Assembly (NCBI GenBank): GCA_964517355.1
Contig: CAZFCK010000191.1
Span: 1 to 9,312 of the forward strand
Direction of reading: 5' to 3'
Length of the DNA stretch: 9,312 nt
Origin: CAZFCK01 sp964517355
Lineage (GTDB): Bacteria; Desulfobacterota; Desulfovibrionia; Desulfovibrionales; Desulfovibrionaceae
Below are positions 1 to 5,030 of the stretch, piece after piece. The notes below the pieces were generated by a model. The model saw only the letters and a list, made by a program, of their open reading frames with translations. It was not told the DNA's origin and ran no database searches. Position 1 is the stretch's first letter. Every line of letters starts with the position of its first letter. The translations under genes were made by a program, and so were the position numbers.

Positions 1-114
1 CGCCCGCACGACGACCAGGGGAGGCCCCTGGACGCCGGAAAAAGGACAATTTAATTCTTGCTTCTTCAACAAATATAAAATGTTATAGCACACGCTCAAC
101 TCAGAACGTCGAGT
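1..114. repeat. Left copy of a terminal inverted repeat
   Basis: Bases 1-42 are a perfect reverse complement of 9260-9301. Continuing with no gap, 43-68 matches at about 16 of 26 positions, 69-88 at 18 of 20 (an ACAAATA...AATGTTATAG block), and 108-114 (GTCGAGT) perfectly. Inside the perfect part lies a small hairpin, CCAGGGG-AGG-CCCCTGG (15-31). The GC-rich end points out of the window and the AT-rich part points inward. No reading frame or known RNA gene was recognised in it. Confidence 0.85.
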
Positions 115-167
115 TCAAATGATAAATTTCACCTTCTCACATTCATAAGGTTTGGGAAGGGGAGAGC

Positions 168-207
168 GCGAGAGGGGGAACCCTTTTCAAAGGGTTCCCC
201 CTCTCGC
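168..207. terminator. Strong intergenic hairpin, 19-bp perfect arms
   Basis: GCGAGAGGGGGAACCCTTT (168-186) and its exact reverse complement (189-207) are separated by only 2 nt, so the real loop will be a few bases larger. A T5 run follows on the plus side at 214-218. The hairpin lies 34 nt beyond the stop codon of the minus-strand lipoprotein gene, but no T run follows it in that direction. It resembles hairpins seen between genes in Desulfovibrio-type genomes and a second, weaker one at 4890-4923. Use as a transcription terminator or mRNA 3' end stabiliser is inferred. Confidence 0.6.
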
Positions 208-240
208 ACGTTCTTTTTATAACGAATTTTGAAACACGGC

Positions 241-612
241 CTAAGGCGTGCGTTCGCATTCCCGCAGCTTGCGTTGCGCCGCATCGTAACGCCGCAGCAG
301 CACCTCATGATCGAAGACGAGCTGCTCGTATTGCTGCCGCAACGCCGCGTAGCGTTCCTGGCTGTCCGCAAGCCGTTGATCCTGCAAGGCGGGCGCGGTT
401 CTGTGCAGTTCGGTTTCCTCATGCTTCATGCGCACCACTTCCTGCAATTGCTCCACCTTGACCTTCATTTCTTGAAGTCCCACTTGCAGACGCGCAATGT
501 GCTCGTTTTTTACAGCGAGTTCTTCGCGGCATTGTTCATCTTCACGGCCGCATCCCGCTCCGGACAGGAGCAGAAGCGAAAGAACCAGGGGAATGCACAG
601 GTATCTACGCAT
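241..612 (-). CDS. Small coiled-coil lipoprotein
   Basis: This encodes a 123-aa predicted lipoprotein of unknown function. The N-terminus MRRYLC is followed by a hydrophobic stretch and LLLLSGAGC, a lipobox-like site with Cys21 as the probable lipidated residue; the residue at -3 is Gly rather than the usual Leu. Residues 30-120 are almost all charged and helical with heptad-like spacing (for example VKVEQLQEVV and LRQQYEQLVF), so a coiled coil facing the periplasm is likely. I chose the ATG at 612, which has a purine-rich GAGGAAAGGG upstream, over a TTG at 654, because the ATG places the signal peptide at the N-terminus. The gene follows the 72-aa gene on the same strand after 123 nt. Spanin-like or cell-envelope spacer roles are possible, but nothing in the sequence decides this. 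Confidence 0.75.
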   Translation of the reverse strand: MRRYLCIPLVLSLLLLSGAGCGREDEQCREELAVKNEHIARLQVGLQEMKVKVEQLQEVVRMKHEETELHRTAPALQDQRLADSQERYAALRQQYEQLVFDHEVLLRRYDAAQRKLRECERTP

Positions 613-696
613 GGGGCGCCCTTTCCTCTTCGGCTGTAACTCTTGGCAATTCAAAAAAAACGTTGCGCGGATAAATCACGTCACTTACGCTCCAAG

Positions 697-733
697 CCGG
701 AAGCGGGGTCCAGCATGCGCCCCCGGTTCCCGG
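697..733 (-). terminator. Hairpin just after the 72-aa gene
   Basis: Arms CCGGAAGCGGGG (697-708) and CCCCGGTTCCCGG (721-733) pair with one bulge around a GCATGC-containing loop. The hairpin starts 2 nt past the stop codon of the upstream minus-strand gene. No T run follows directly; a T8 run on the minus strand (653-660) lies about 36 nt further on. It may slow or partly stop transcription into the lipoprotein gene, or protect an mRNA end. Confidence 0.35.
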
Positions 734-735
734 CG

Positions 736-954
736 TCAGCTCTGCTGGGGGCACAGCGTATAAAAATCATCTTCGCGCGTCAGCGCCCCTTGTGTGATCA
801 TTTCCTGCATGTGCGCATGCAGGGCCTCCATTTCCTCGGTACTGAGCACCTTGCGGGCCTCCCTTTCAATATACTCCAGAGGCAAGCGATCCGCTTTTCC
901 CCGATGAAACAGGGCCACAACATAGCGTTTGTAAAAATCCGTGGACTTGGCCAT
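736..954 (-). CDS. Conserved-looking 72-aa hypothetical protein
   Basis: A 72-aa soluble protein of unknown function. It has no signal peptide or membrane segment, and it is rich in charged helical residues (EYIEREARKVLSTEEMEAL, residues 27-45). A single Cys lies near the C-terminus (DDFYTLCPQQS). The ATG at 954 is preceded by GAGGAGAAT, a strong though closely spaced ribosome binding site, which is the main reason to believe in the gene. A near-consensus promoter lies about 190 nt upstream on the same strand, giving a long leader with a stem. The gene is transcribed toward the lipoprotein gene and away from the fecR-like gene. I do not recognise the family, and the helical pattern alone gives no function. 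Confidence 0.65.
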   Translation of the reverse strand: MAKSTDFYKRYVVALFHRGKADRLPLEYIEREARKVLSTEEMEALHAHMQEMITQGALTREDDFYTLCPQQS

Positions 955-1149
955 ATTCTCCTCGATGTCTTACGCGGAAGGTTGAGCCGGCAAGCCGATG
1001 TGGTACCGGACTATGTTGTATACAGCGGGCGGCAACTCTTCGCAAGCCATACAACGGAAAGAGCGCCCGCTCGTTTCGCGGAATGCGCTCTCCGTGCGCG
1101 AAATTTTAGCAGTTCCATCATGTTTCTGTTTTCAGATAACGAAAGATGC

Positions 1150-1178
1150 ATTATAGGCACGGGAAAGTATAATCTCAA
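1150..1178 (-). promoter_or_regulatory. Near-consensus sigma-70 promoter for the 72-aa gene
   Basis: Read on the minus strand, TTGAGA (1178-1173) is separated by exactly 17 nt from TATAAT (1155-1150), five of six and six of six matches to the housekeeping consensus. Transcription would start near 1143, leaving a leader of about 190 nt before the ATG at 954. It is the best promoter match I found in the window. Confidence 0.6.
1168..1173 (+). promoter_or_regulatory. Possible -10 element for the fecR-like gene
   Basis: A perfect TATAAT on the plus strand, but the hexamer 17 nt upstream (GATGCA) is a poor -35, so an activator or chance is possible. It lies mostly inside the spacer of the minus-strand promoter, so both could not be occupied at once. 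A transcript from here would have a leader of about 155 nt. Confidence 0.3.
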
Positions 1179-1190
1179 AATGTCATTGTC

Positions 1191-1204
1191 TGCACCTTGG
1201 TGCA
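1191..1204. promoter_or_regulatory. Operator-like palindrome TGCACC-TT-GGTGCA
   Basis: A perfect 14-bp palindrome between the divergent genes. It would lie around -48 to -61 of the minus-strand promoter and just downstream of a plus-strand start near 1180. It is a candidate binding site for a dimeric regulator, or a short RNA hairpin if transcribed rightward. Confidence 0.35.
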
Positions 1205-1336
1205 TTTTCACTCTTCTTTTTTCATGATCCACGCGGTTGAGACTTTTCTGCGACGACGTTGCCCGGCATTTGAACACAAAGAGCGCAACCGGACAGGCCA
1301 GGAGCCTGCCCCAACGTTTCCGGAGGAATGGAGCTG

Positions 1337-2032
1337 ATGCGAAAACAGATTGTCGGAGTACTAGCGCTGCTGATGGTTATTGGTTGCGTGCAGGGGCGTG
1401 CATGCGCCTCCGACGCGGTGGGCTGGGTGCAAAAGGCCTCGGGCGCTGTGACCCTGGAATCAGGGGGCAAGTCCGTCGCCGCCAAGGCGGGCGACGGCGT
1501 GCACTCCCGCGATATCCTGGTGACAGGTCCGCGCTCCAAGGCGCAAATCATGTTCAAGGACAAAACCACCCTGGCGCTTGCGGAGAACAGCCGCTGCGCC
1601 ATCGGCGATGTCTATCTGGATGCCGGCAATACCAAAAGCGCGGCGTTGCACGTGCGTTTTCTCAAAGGGGCCTTCGGCATGCTGCTCGGCGCCATAGCCA
1701 AACTCAATCCCTCGGGCTTCAAGGCGGAAACGCCTCTTGTGGCCCTCGGAGTGCGCGGAACCGAGTTCGCCTCCGCGGTTGCTGAGGATATTGAATCACA
1801 CGGCTTGTATGCCGGGGGGCCGGTGGTGGTCAAAGCCGGCGCCCCGCCGCAAACCGCCCCTCAGCCGGCGGGAGACACGCGGGAGCTGTGCGAGGAGCTT
1901 GAGGACACCGTTCGCCTGTTTGAAAAGGCCTACCGCTCCAAACGAAGCGTGGGGCGTCACGACGAAGCAAAGACATATGCCGCAAAGGCCGAAGAATTTG
2001 AACGTCTGGTCAAACAACACAACTGCCGATAG
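1337..2032 (+). CDS. Secreted FecR-domain protein
   Basis: A 231-aa periplasmic or surface protein. A signal peptide (residues 1-25, ending RACAS) leads into a FecR-type domain. The core GPRSKAQIMFKDKTTLALAE (64-83) and the signature ETPLVALGVRGTEFAS (131-146) match the family pattern, in which a T-P-x-A-x-x-G-V-R-G-T motif is typical. The N-terminus is a true cleavable signal, not the cytoplasmic anti-sigma segment of FecR itself, so this is probably a stand-alone ligand-binding or wall-associated FecR module rather than an iron regulator. The C-terminal 50 residues are helical and flanked by Cys185 and Cys230. I chose the ATG at 1337, 10 nt after GGAGG (1322-1326); the in-frame ATG at 1328 is only 1 nt after it. 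The next gene follows after 9 nt, so the two are co-transcribed. Confidence 0.85.
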   Translation: MRKQIVGVLALLMVIGCVQGRACASDAVGWVQKASGAVTLESGGKSVAAKAGDGVHSRDILVTGPRSKAQIMFKDKTTLALAENSRCAIGDVYLDAGNTKSAALHVRFLKGAFGMLLGAIAKLNPSGFKAETPLVALGVRGTEFASAVAEDIESHGLYAGGPVVVKAGAPPQTAPQPAGDTRELCEELEDTVRLFEKAYRSKRSVGRHDEAKTYAAKAEEFERLVKQHNCR

Positions 2033-2041
2033 GAGGCTGCC

Positions 2042-2377
2042 ATGAAATTCTCCACAGCCGCCACGCTCATATGCTGCGCTCTCGCGGCCCTTCTGTGGTG
2101 CGGCGTCCCGGCGGCCCATGCCGGTTGCCCCGTGAGGGCGGAAAAAGACGCCAAGAACGCCTTGCAGCAAGAGAAAAAATGCCTGGCCCTGCTGGCCGCC
2201 ATCGCCGGAGGGGGGCGGGAGACGGAGGTCCTGCTCACCGAACCGGGAACGGCCACCTCCATCATGCCGGGCAAAGGCCTGGAAAAGCCACGCCCCTGGA
2301 GCGATGAGGAACGGCGAGCCTTTGACGCGGCCCGTGTCGATAAGGATCTGCCGCCCCCGGCCGGAGTCTGGAAGTGA
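2042..2377 (+). CDS. Small exported protein downstream of the FecR gene
   Basis: A 111-aa protein of unknown function. Residues 1-27 form a signal peptide (MKFSTAAT..., ending PAAHA) with probable cleavage before Gly28. The mature part begins GCPVRAEKDAKNALQQEKKC, a short helix bounded by Cys29 and Cys47 that could be joined by a disulfide. A Gly-rich link and a proline-rich tail (WSDEERRAFDAARVDKDLPPP) follow. AGGAGG lies 6 nt before the ATG. The gene starts 9 nt after the fecR-like stop codon, so the two proteins are probably made together and may act together in the periplasm. The helix-with-cysteines design recalls the C-terminal tail of its neighbour, but sequence similarity is too slight to claim duplication. 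Confidence 0.75.
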   Translation: MKFSTAATLICCALAALLWCGVPAAHAGCPVRAEKDAKNALQQEKKCLALLAAIAGGGRETEVLLTEPGTATSIMPGKGLEKPRPWSDEERRAFDAARVDKDLPPPAGVWK

Positions 2378-2692
2378 CGGAGGAGCTGGGGGAGGTGGCT
2401 CTTCCCCACTTTGCCCGCGTCCCCAAGTCAAGGCAATGACCCAATTTTGTTCGTTATTATAACGTGTGAACAATTTAACACCAAAAAAAGCATCACGAAA
2501 ACAAACTATTTCCGGCTTGAGCCAGACACATTTTGGAAAGAAGGACCGGGGGGACCCCTTTTTCCAGGACGCACGCCGCCTGGCGCCCTCGCAACGCGCC
2601 TTACGGATGGCGAAACAGCAGGAATCAGGTTCCCCTCTCCGGAAAGCCCTCCCCGAATGTCGGGGCAACTTCATCCAACCGAGGAGGTGAAA
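2378..2692. other. Non-coding spacer with operator-like sites and hairpins
   Basis: This 315-nt spacer holds an AT-rich island (2441-2520) with overlapping palindromes at 2447-2481 and a GC-rich leader (2540-2692). The leader contains CCCCGA-ATG-TCGGGG (2651-2665), a hairpin 15 nt before the ribosome binding site of the next gene. The frame open upstream of the next gene has no start with a ribosome binding site. No riboswitch class was matched. Confidence 0.6.
2447..2481. promoter_or_regulatory. Overlapping palindromes, CRP/FNR-like candidate site
   Basis: TTGTTC (2447-2452) and GAACAA (2468-2473) flank the odd palindrome GTTAT-T-ATAAC (2453-2463). Overlapping this, GTGTGA-ACAATT-TAACAC (2464-2481) differs at one position per half from the TGTGA-N6-TCACA type site used by CRP/FNR-family regulators, which include HcpR in Desulfovibrio. 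TATTAT (2455-2460) could be a -10 element, but no good -35 precedes it. The regulator assignment is inferred. Confidence 0.35.
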
Positions 2693-3067
2693 ATGCGTTT
2701 ATCGGGAATCGTTGCAATCAACTTGTCGCTTATTTTGTTCGCCGCCGGCTTTGCTTTCGCCGCCCCCCCCTATCCGGAATCCTTTCCGGCGGAATTTCCC
2801 CAGTACAAAAGCTGCAACATGGTGCAGATCATGAATTTTCCAAACAATGAATCGGCCATGCTCGAATGCGGGGCGACGCCCATGAACGAAATCTACGAAT
2901 TCTACAGCAACAACGCCCGGCAGAACGGCTGGCAGATATTGATGGAGAACAATGGGGGCGACTTCATGCTGTTCATGGCGGAAAAAGGCGACCAGGCCGT
3001 GCAAGTGCAGGTCGCCACGGATAAGGGCGCCACGCAATTGGGGCTTTCCTTGATCAAAAAAGAGTAG
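2693..3067 (+). CDS. Small exported protein with a GW-type domain
   Basis: A 124-aa secreted protein. The signal peptide is residues 1-23 (MRLSGIVAIN..., ending GFAFA), cleaved before APPYP. The mature domain, about 100 aa, runs from YPESFPAEFPQYKSC through MNEIYEFYSNNARQNGWQI (64-82) to a C-terminal beta-rich part, QAVQVQVATDKGATQLGLSL. The order 'small acidic strand, helix, F-Y-x(7)-G-W, three strands' is a pattern I associate with small secreted domains in which a helix packs on a beta sheet; the exact family is not identified. Cys41 and Cys59 could form a disulfide. The ATG at 2693 has GAGGAGGTGAAA directly before it, an excellent ribosome binding site, so the longer open frame starting at 2411 is rejected. 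The gene probably forms its own transcription unit, ended by the terminator at 3124-3171. Confidence 0.8.
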   Translation: MRLSGIVAINLSLILFAAGFAFAAPPYPESFPAEFPQYKSCNMVQIMNFPNNESAMLECGATPMNEIYEFYSNNARQNGWQILMENNGGDFMLFMAEKGDQAVQVQVATDKGATQLGLSLIKKE

Positions 3068-3096
3068 AAAGCGCCCGTTGTTGCGTTGCTCTGCCA

Positions 3097-3125
3097 GGGG
3101 GAAATCCTTTCCGGGGATCTCCCCC
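3097..3125 (+). terminator. First hairpin after the exported-protein gene
   Basis: GGGGGAAATCC (3097-3107) pairs with GGATCTCCCCC (3115-3125), with one A-C mismatch in 11 positions and a 7-nt loop. No T run follows directly. It abuts the stronger terminator structure that begins at 3124 and probably acts with it or protects the mRNA 3' end. Confidence 0.45.
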
Positions 3126-3171
3126 GTGCGGATTTCTTTCAACGTTGCGGAAAATCCGCTCCACGGTTTTT
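3124..3171 (+). terminator. Rho-independent terminator
   Basis: The left arm CCGTG-CGGATTT (3124-3135) pairs with AAATCCG (3152-3158) and CACGG (3162-3166), with a 3-nt bulge on the right side. This gives 12 pairs closed directly against T5 (3167-3171). It lies 57 nt beyond the stop codon at 3067 and is the clearest intrinsic terminator in the window. Confidence 0.7.
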
Positions 3172-3446
3172 CCATGTGCGGCAAAGGCCGGGCTTTCATG
3201 CTCAGGCAACGTCTACAATTTTATATCCTTGCAAAATAACAACTAAAAACAAAGATGCAAAACATCCTGAGGGGGAGAATCTCCAGCCCTGAGTTCCCCC
3301 CTCCAAACAAAATCCACGCATTTTGCCACACACCGTAGTGAAAAAATGTTGCGCTTCGCACAAAGCATTGGTAGGGGGCACTCAACAAGATACCCGAACA
3401 ATCTCAAGAAGAGTCTCCCACATTCAGCTTTTCGCAGGAGAAAGGC

Positions 3447-4079
3447 ATGCTTGCAATTCTGGATTACAAGGCCGGCAACCAAACCAGTGTGCGCCGCGCA
3501 CTTGACTACCTGGAAATACCCAACAGCATCACGGCCGATCCCGCCACCATCGCCAAGGCCAGGGGCATCATCTTCCCCGGTGTGGGCGCGGCCGGCCAGG
3601 CCATGGACGAGCTGGCCACCAGCGGCCTGGACAAGGTGATCAAGGAACAGGTGCTCGCGGATAAACCACTGCTCGGAATCTGCGTCGGTTGCCAGATCCT
3701 TTTGGAATACAGCCAGGAAAACGACACCAAAGCCCTGGGCATCATTCCCGGCGAATGCGAACTGTTCAACCCCGCCTGGGAAGACGCGGACGGCACGCCC
3801 ATCCGCGTGCCGCACATGGGCTGGAACAGCGTGGAACTGCAAAAGGACTGCGCCCTCATGTCCGGCATCGACGCCGCCGCCGAATTTTACTTCGTACACA
3901 GCTATTATCCCAAGCCCAAGGGCGAATACGTCATCGGCACCACGACCTACGGCAATACGTTTTGCTCCATCCACGGCGCCCCGGGCCTGTGGGCCGTGCA
4001 ATTCCATCCGGAAAAAAGCGGCCGCCCCGGTCTGCAGCTCTTGCGAAACTTCTATTCCTACTGCCAGGAGGTCGGCTAA
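3447..4079 (+). CDS. hisH: Imidazole glycerol phosphate synthase, glutaminase subunit HisH
   Basis: A 210-aa class I glutamine amidotransferase. It hydrolyses glutamine and channels ammonia to HisF, which makes imidazole glycerol phosphate and AICAR in the fifth step of histidine synthesis. The catalytic triad is visible: Cys79 in GICVGCQ, and His187 and Glu189 in QFHPEKSG. The N-terminal DYKAGN and the oxyanion region FPGVGAAG (43-50) are in place, as is VHSYY (150-154). Length is normal for the family (about 200 aa). Two positions differ from the usual form: DYKAGNQTSV rather than DYGAGNLxSV, and GICVGCQ rather than GICLGMQ, which adds a second Cys near the nucleophile. AGGAGA lies 6 nt before the ATG. 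The stop codon overlaps the hisF start by 1 nt (TAATG), so translation is coupled. No other his gene lies in the window. Confidence 0.97.
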   Translation: MLAILDYKAGNQTSVRRALDYLEIPNSITADPATIAKARGIIFPGVGAAGQAMDELATSGLDKVIKEQVLADKPLLGICVGCQILLEYSQENDTKALGIIPGECELFNPAWEDADGTPIRVPHMGWNSVELQKDCALMSGIDAAAEFYFVHSYYPKPKGEYVIGTTTYGNTFCSIHGAPGLWAVQFHPEKSGRPGLQLLRNFYSYCQEVG

Positions 4080-4858
4080 TGCTCAGCAAACGCATCATCC
4101 CTTGCCTGGACGTGCGCAACGGCAAACTGACCAAAGGCGTGAAGTTCTTGGGCAACGTGGACATCGGCGACCCCGTGGAAACGGCGCGCATCTACTATGA
4201 AGAGGGCGCGGACGAGATCGTTTTCTACGATATCACCGCATCACACGAGGACCGCGGCATCTTTCTGGATGTGGTCGAAAAAGTGGCTTCCAACATCTTT
4301 ATCCCCTTTTCCGTGGGCGGGGGCATTTCCTCTGTGAGCGACATGCGCCGCGTGCTCCTGGCCGGAGCGGAAAAAGTCTCGGTGAATTCCGCCGCGGTCA
4401 AAAATCCGGACATCATCAGCGAAGGCGCCGCAGCGTTCGGCTCGCAATGCGTGGTGGTGGGCATGGACGTGCAAAAGGTGCCCGTCAGCGAAACACTGCC
4501 CTCCGGCTACGAGGTCGTGATCCATGGCGGACGCAAGCCCATGGGCATGGACGCGGTGGAATGGGCCAAAACGGTCGAAGCCCTGGGCGCGGGAGAAATC
4601 TGCCTCAATTCCATCGACGCCGACGGCACCAAGGACGGCTACGAACTCACCTTGACGCGGCTCATCAGCGACAGCGTGAACATCCCGGTCATCGCCTCCG
4701 GCGGCGCGGGAACGCCTGAACACATGTACCAGGCCCTGACCCAGGGCCGCGCCTCGGCCGCGCTCATCGCCTCCATCGTGCACTACGGCGAATATTCCAT
4801 CCGCGAACTCAAGGATTATATCGCAGGAAAAGACGTGAAAATGCGCATGGTCTGGTAG
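4079..4858 (+). CDS. hisF: Imidazole glycerol phosphate synthase, cyclase subunit HisF
   Basis: A 259-aa (beta-alpha)8-barrel cyclase/lyase. It converts PRFAR plus ammonia from HisH into imidazole glycerol phosphate and AICAR. The two catalytic aspartates are at the expected places: Asp11 in IIPCLDV and Asp130 in VVVGMD. Phosphate-binding loops include FSVGGGI (77-83) and ASGGAG near the C-terminus. HGGRKPMGMDAVEWAK is the conserved central segment. Length is standard. The start at 4079 shares its A with the hisH stop codon and is preceded by AGGAGG at 4066-4071 within hisH. A conserved true Asp11, with the normal DVRNGKLTKG context, argues against the HisF2-type proteins of acetamidino-sugar loci. 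A shared convergent hairpin follows 31 nt after the stop. Confidence 0.98.
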   Translation: MLSKRIIPCLDVRNGKLTKGVKFLGNVDIGDPVETARIYYEEGADEIVFYDITASHEDRGIFLDVVEKVASNIFIPFSVGGGISSVSDMRRVLLAGAEKVSVNSAAVKNPDIISEGAAAFGSQCVVVGMDVQKVPVSETLPSGYEVVIHGGRKPMGMDAVEWAKTVEALGAGEICLNSIDADGTKDGYELTLTRLISDSVNIPVIASGGAGTPEHMYQALTQGRASAALIASIVHYGEYSIRELKDYIAGKDVKMRMVW

Positions 4859-4889
4859 GCGCCCTTTCCAGGTCAAAACTAACTTTTCC

Positions 4890-4923
4890 GGGGGGAAACC
4901 TTTTTAAAAAAGGTTCTCCTCCC
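4890..4923. terminator. Bidirectional hairpin between hisF and the glycosyltransferase gene
   Basis: G6-AAACCTTTTT (4890-4905) faces AAAAAGGTTCTCCTCCC, giving about 14 pairs with one bulged C (4916) around an A/T-only loop. It lies in the 172-nt spacer between two convergent genes, 31 nt from hisF and 107 nt from the end of the minus-strand gene. There is no external T run; the T run is part of the upper stem. It resembles the hairpin at 168-207 in sequence (G5-A-AACC-T(n)), so both belong to one family of intergenic hairpins. Confidence 0.6.
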
Positions 4924-5030
4924 GGCCCTGCGGACACCTCAACACAACCCATCGATATATCAATAAAGTTAATAAATTTTTGGAGCTTCTTAAGCCGTCA
5001 GAGGCATTCCTGTCTCAAGCTGAAAAAGTC

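Larger units (their letters stand above)
955..1336. other. Divergent non-coding control region
   Basis: This 382-nt spacer lies between divergently transcribed genes. It holds a minus-strand promoter (1150-1178), a plus-strand TATAAT (1168-1173), a 14-bp palindrome (1191-1204), and a stem AGAGCGC (1060-1066) / GCGCTCT (1085-1091) that would sit in the leader of the 72-aa gene. No frame here has a convincing start, ribosome binding site and protein-like composition. Confidence 0.7.
3068..3446. other. Non-coding spacer before hisH
   Basis: The left third holds two hairpins, including the intrinsic terminator of the upstream gene. The rest is AT-rich and should contain the his promoter. A stem GATG/CATC (3254-3266) and a larger one, GAGGGGG (3269-3275) / CCCCCTC (3297-3303), lie in it without T runs. 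TTATAT (3221-3226) is a possible -10 with no convincing -35. No histidine-rich leader peptide was seen, so classical his attenuation is not supported. Confidence 0.6.

Noticed and set aside
643..1227. 194-aa open frame on the plus strand
   Set aside because: It crosses the antisense of the 72-aa gene and the whole divergent promoter region, has no convincing ribosome binding site, and its translation has no domain-like pattern.
2560..2665. Possible cyclic-di-GMP (GEMM) riboswitch, suggested by GGACGCA before a structured leader
   Set aside because: The upstream conserved half and the receptor stem are missing; only a 7-nt word matches.
2411..2692. N-terminal extension of the exported protein at 2693
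   Set aside because: It would bury the signal peptide in mid-protein, while the ATG at 2693 has an excellent ribosome binding site.
3172..3446. Histidine-operon attenuator
   Set aside because: No short frame with a run of His codons precedes hisH, and the hairpin at 3269-3303 has no T run.
3447..4858. HisH2/HisF2 pair of an acetamidino-sugar (WbpG-type) locus
   Set aside because: HisF keeps Asp11 and Asp130 and the normal LDVRNGKLTKG context, and no N-acetyl sugar amidotransferase gene is beside it.
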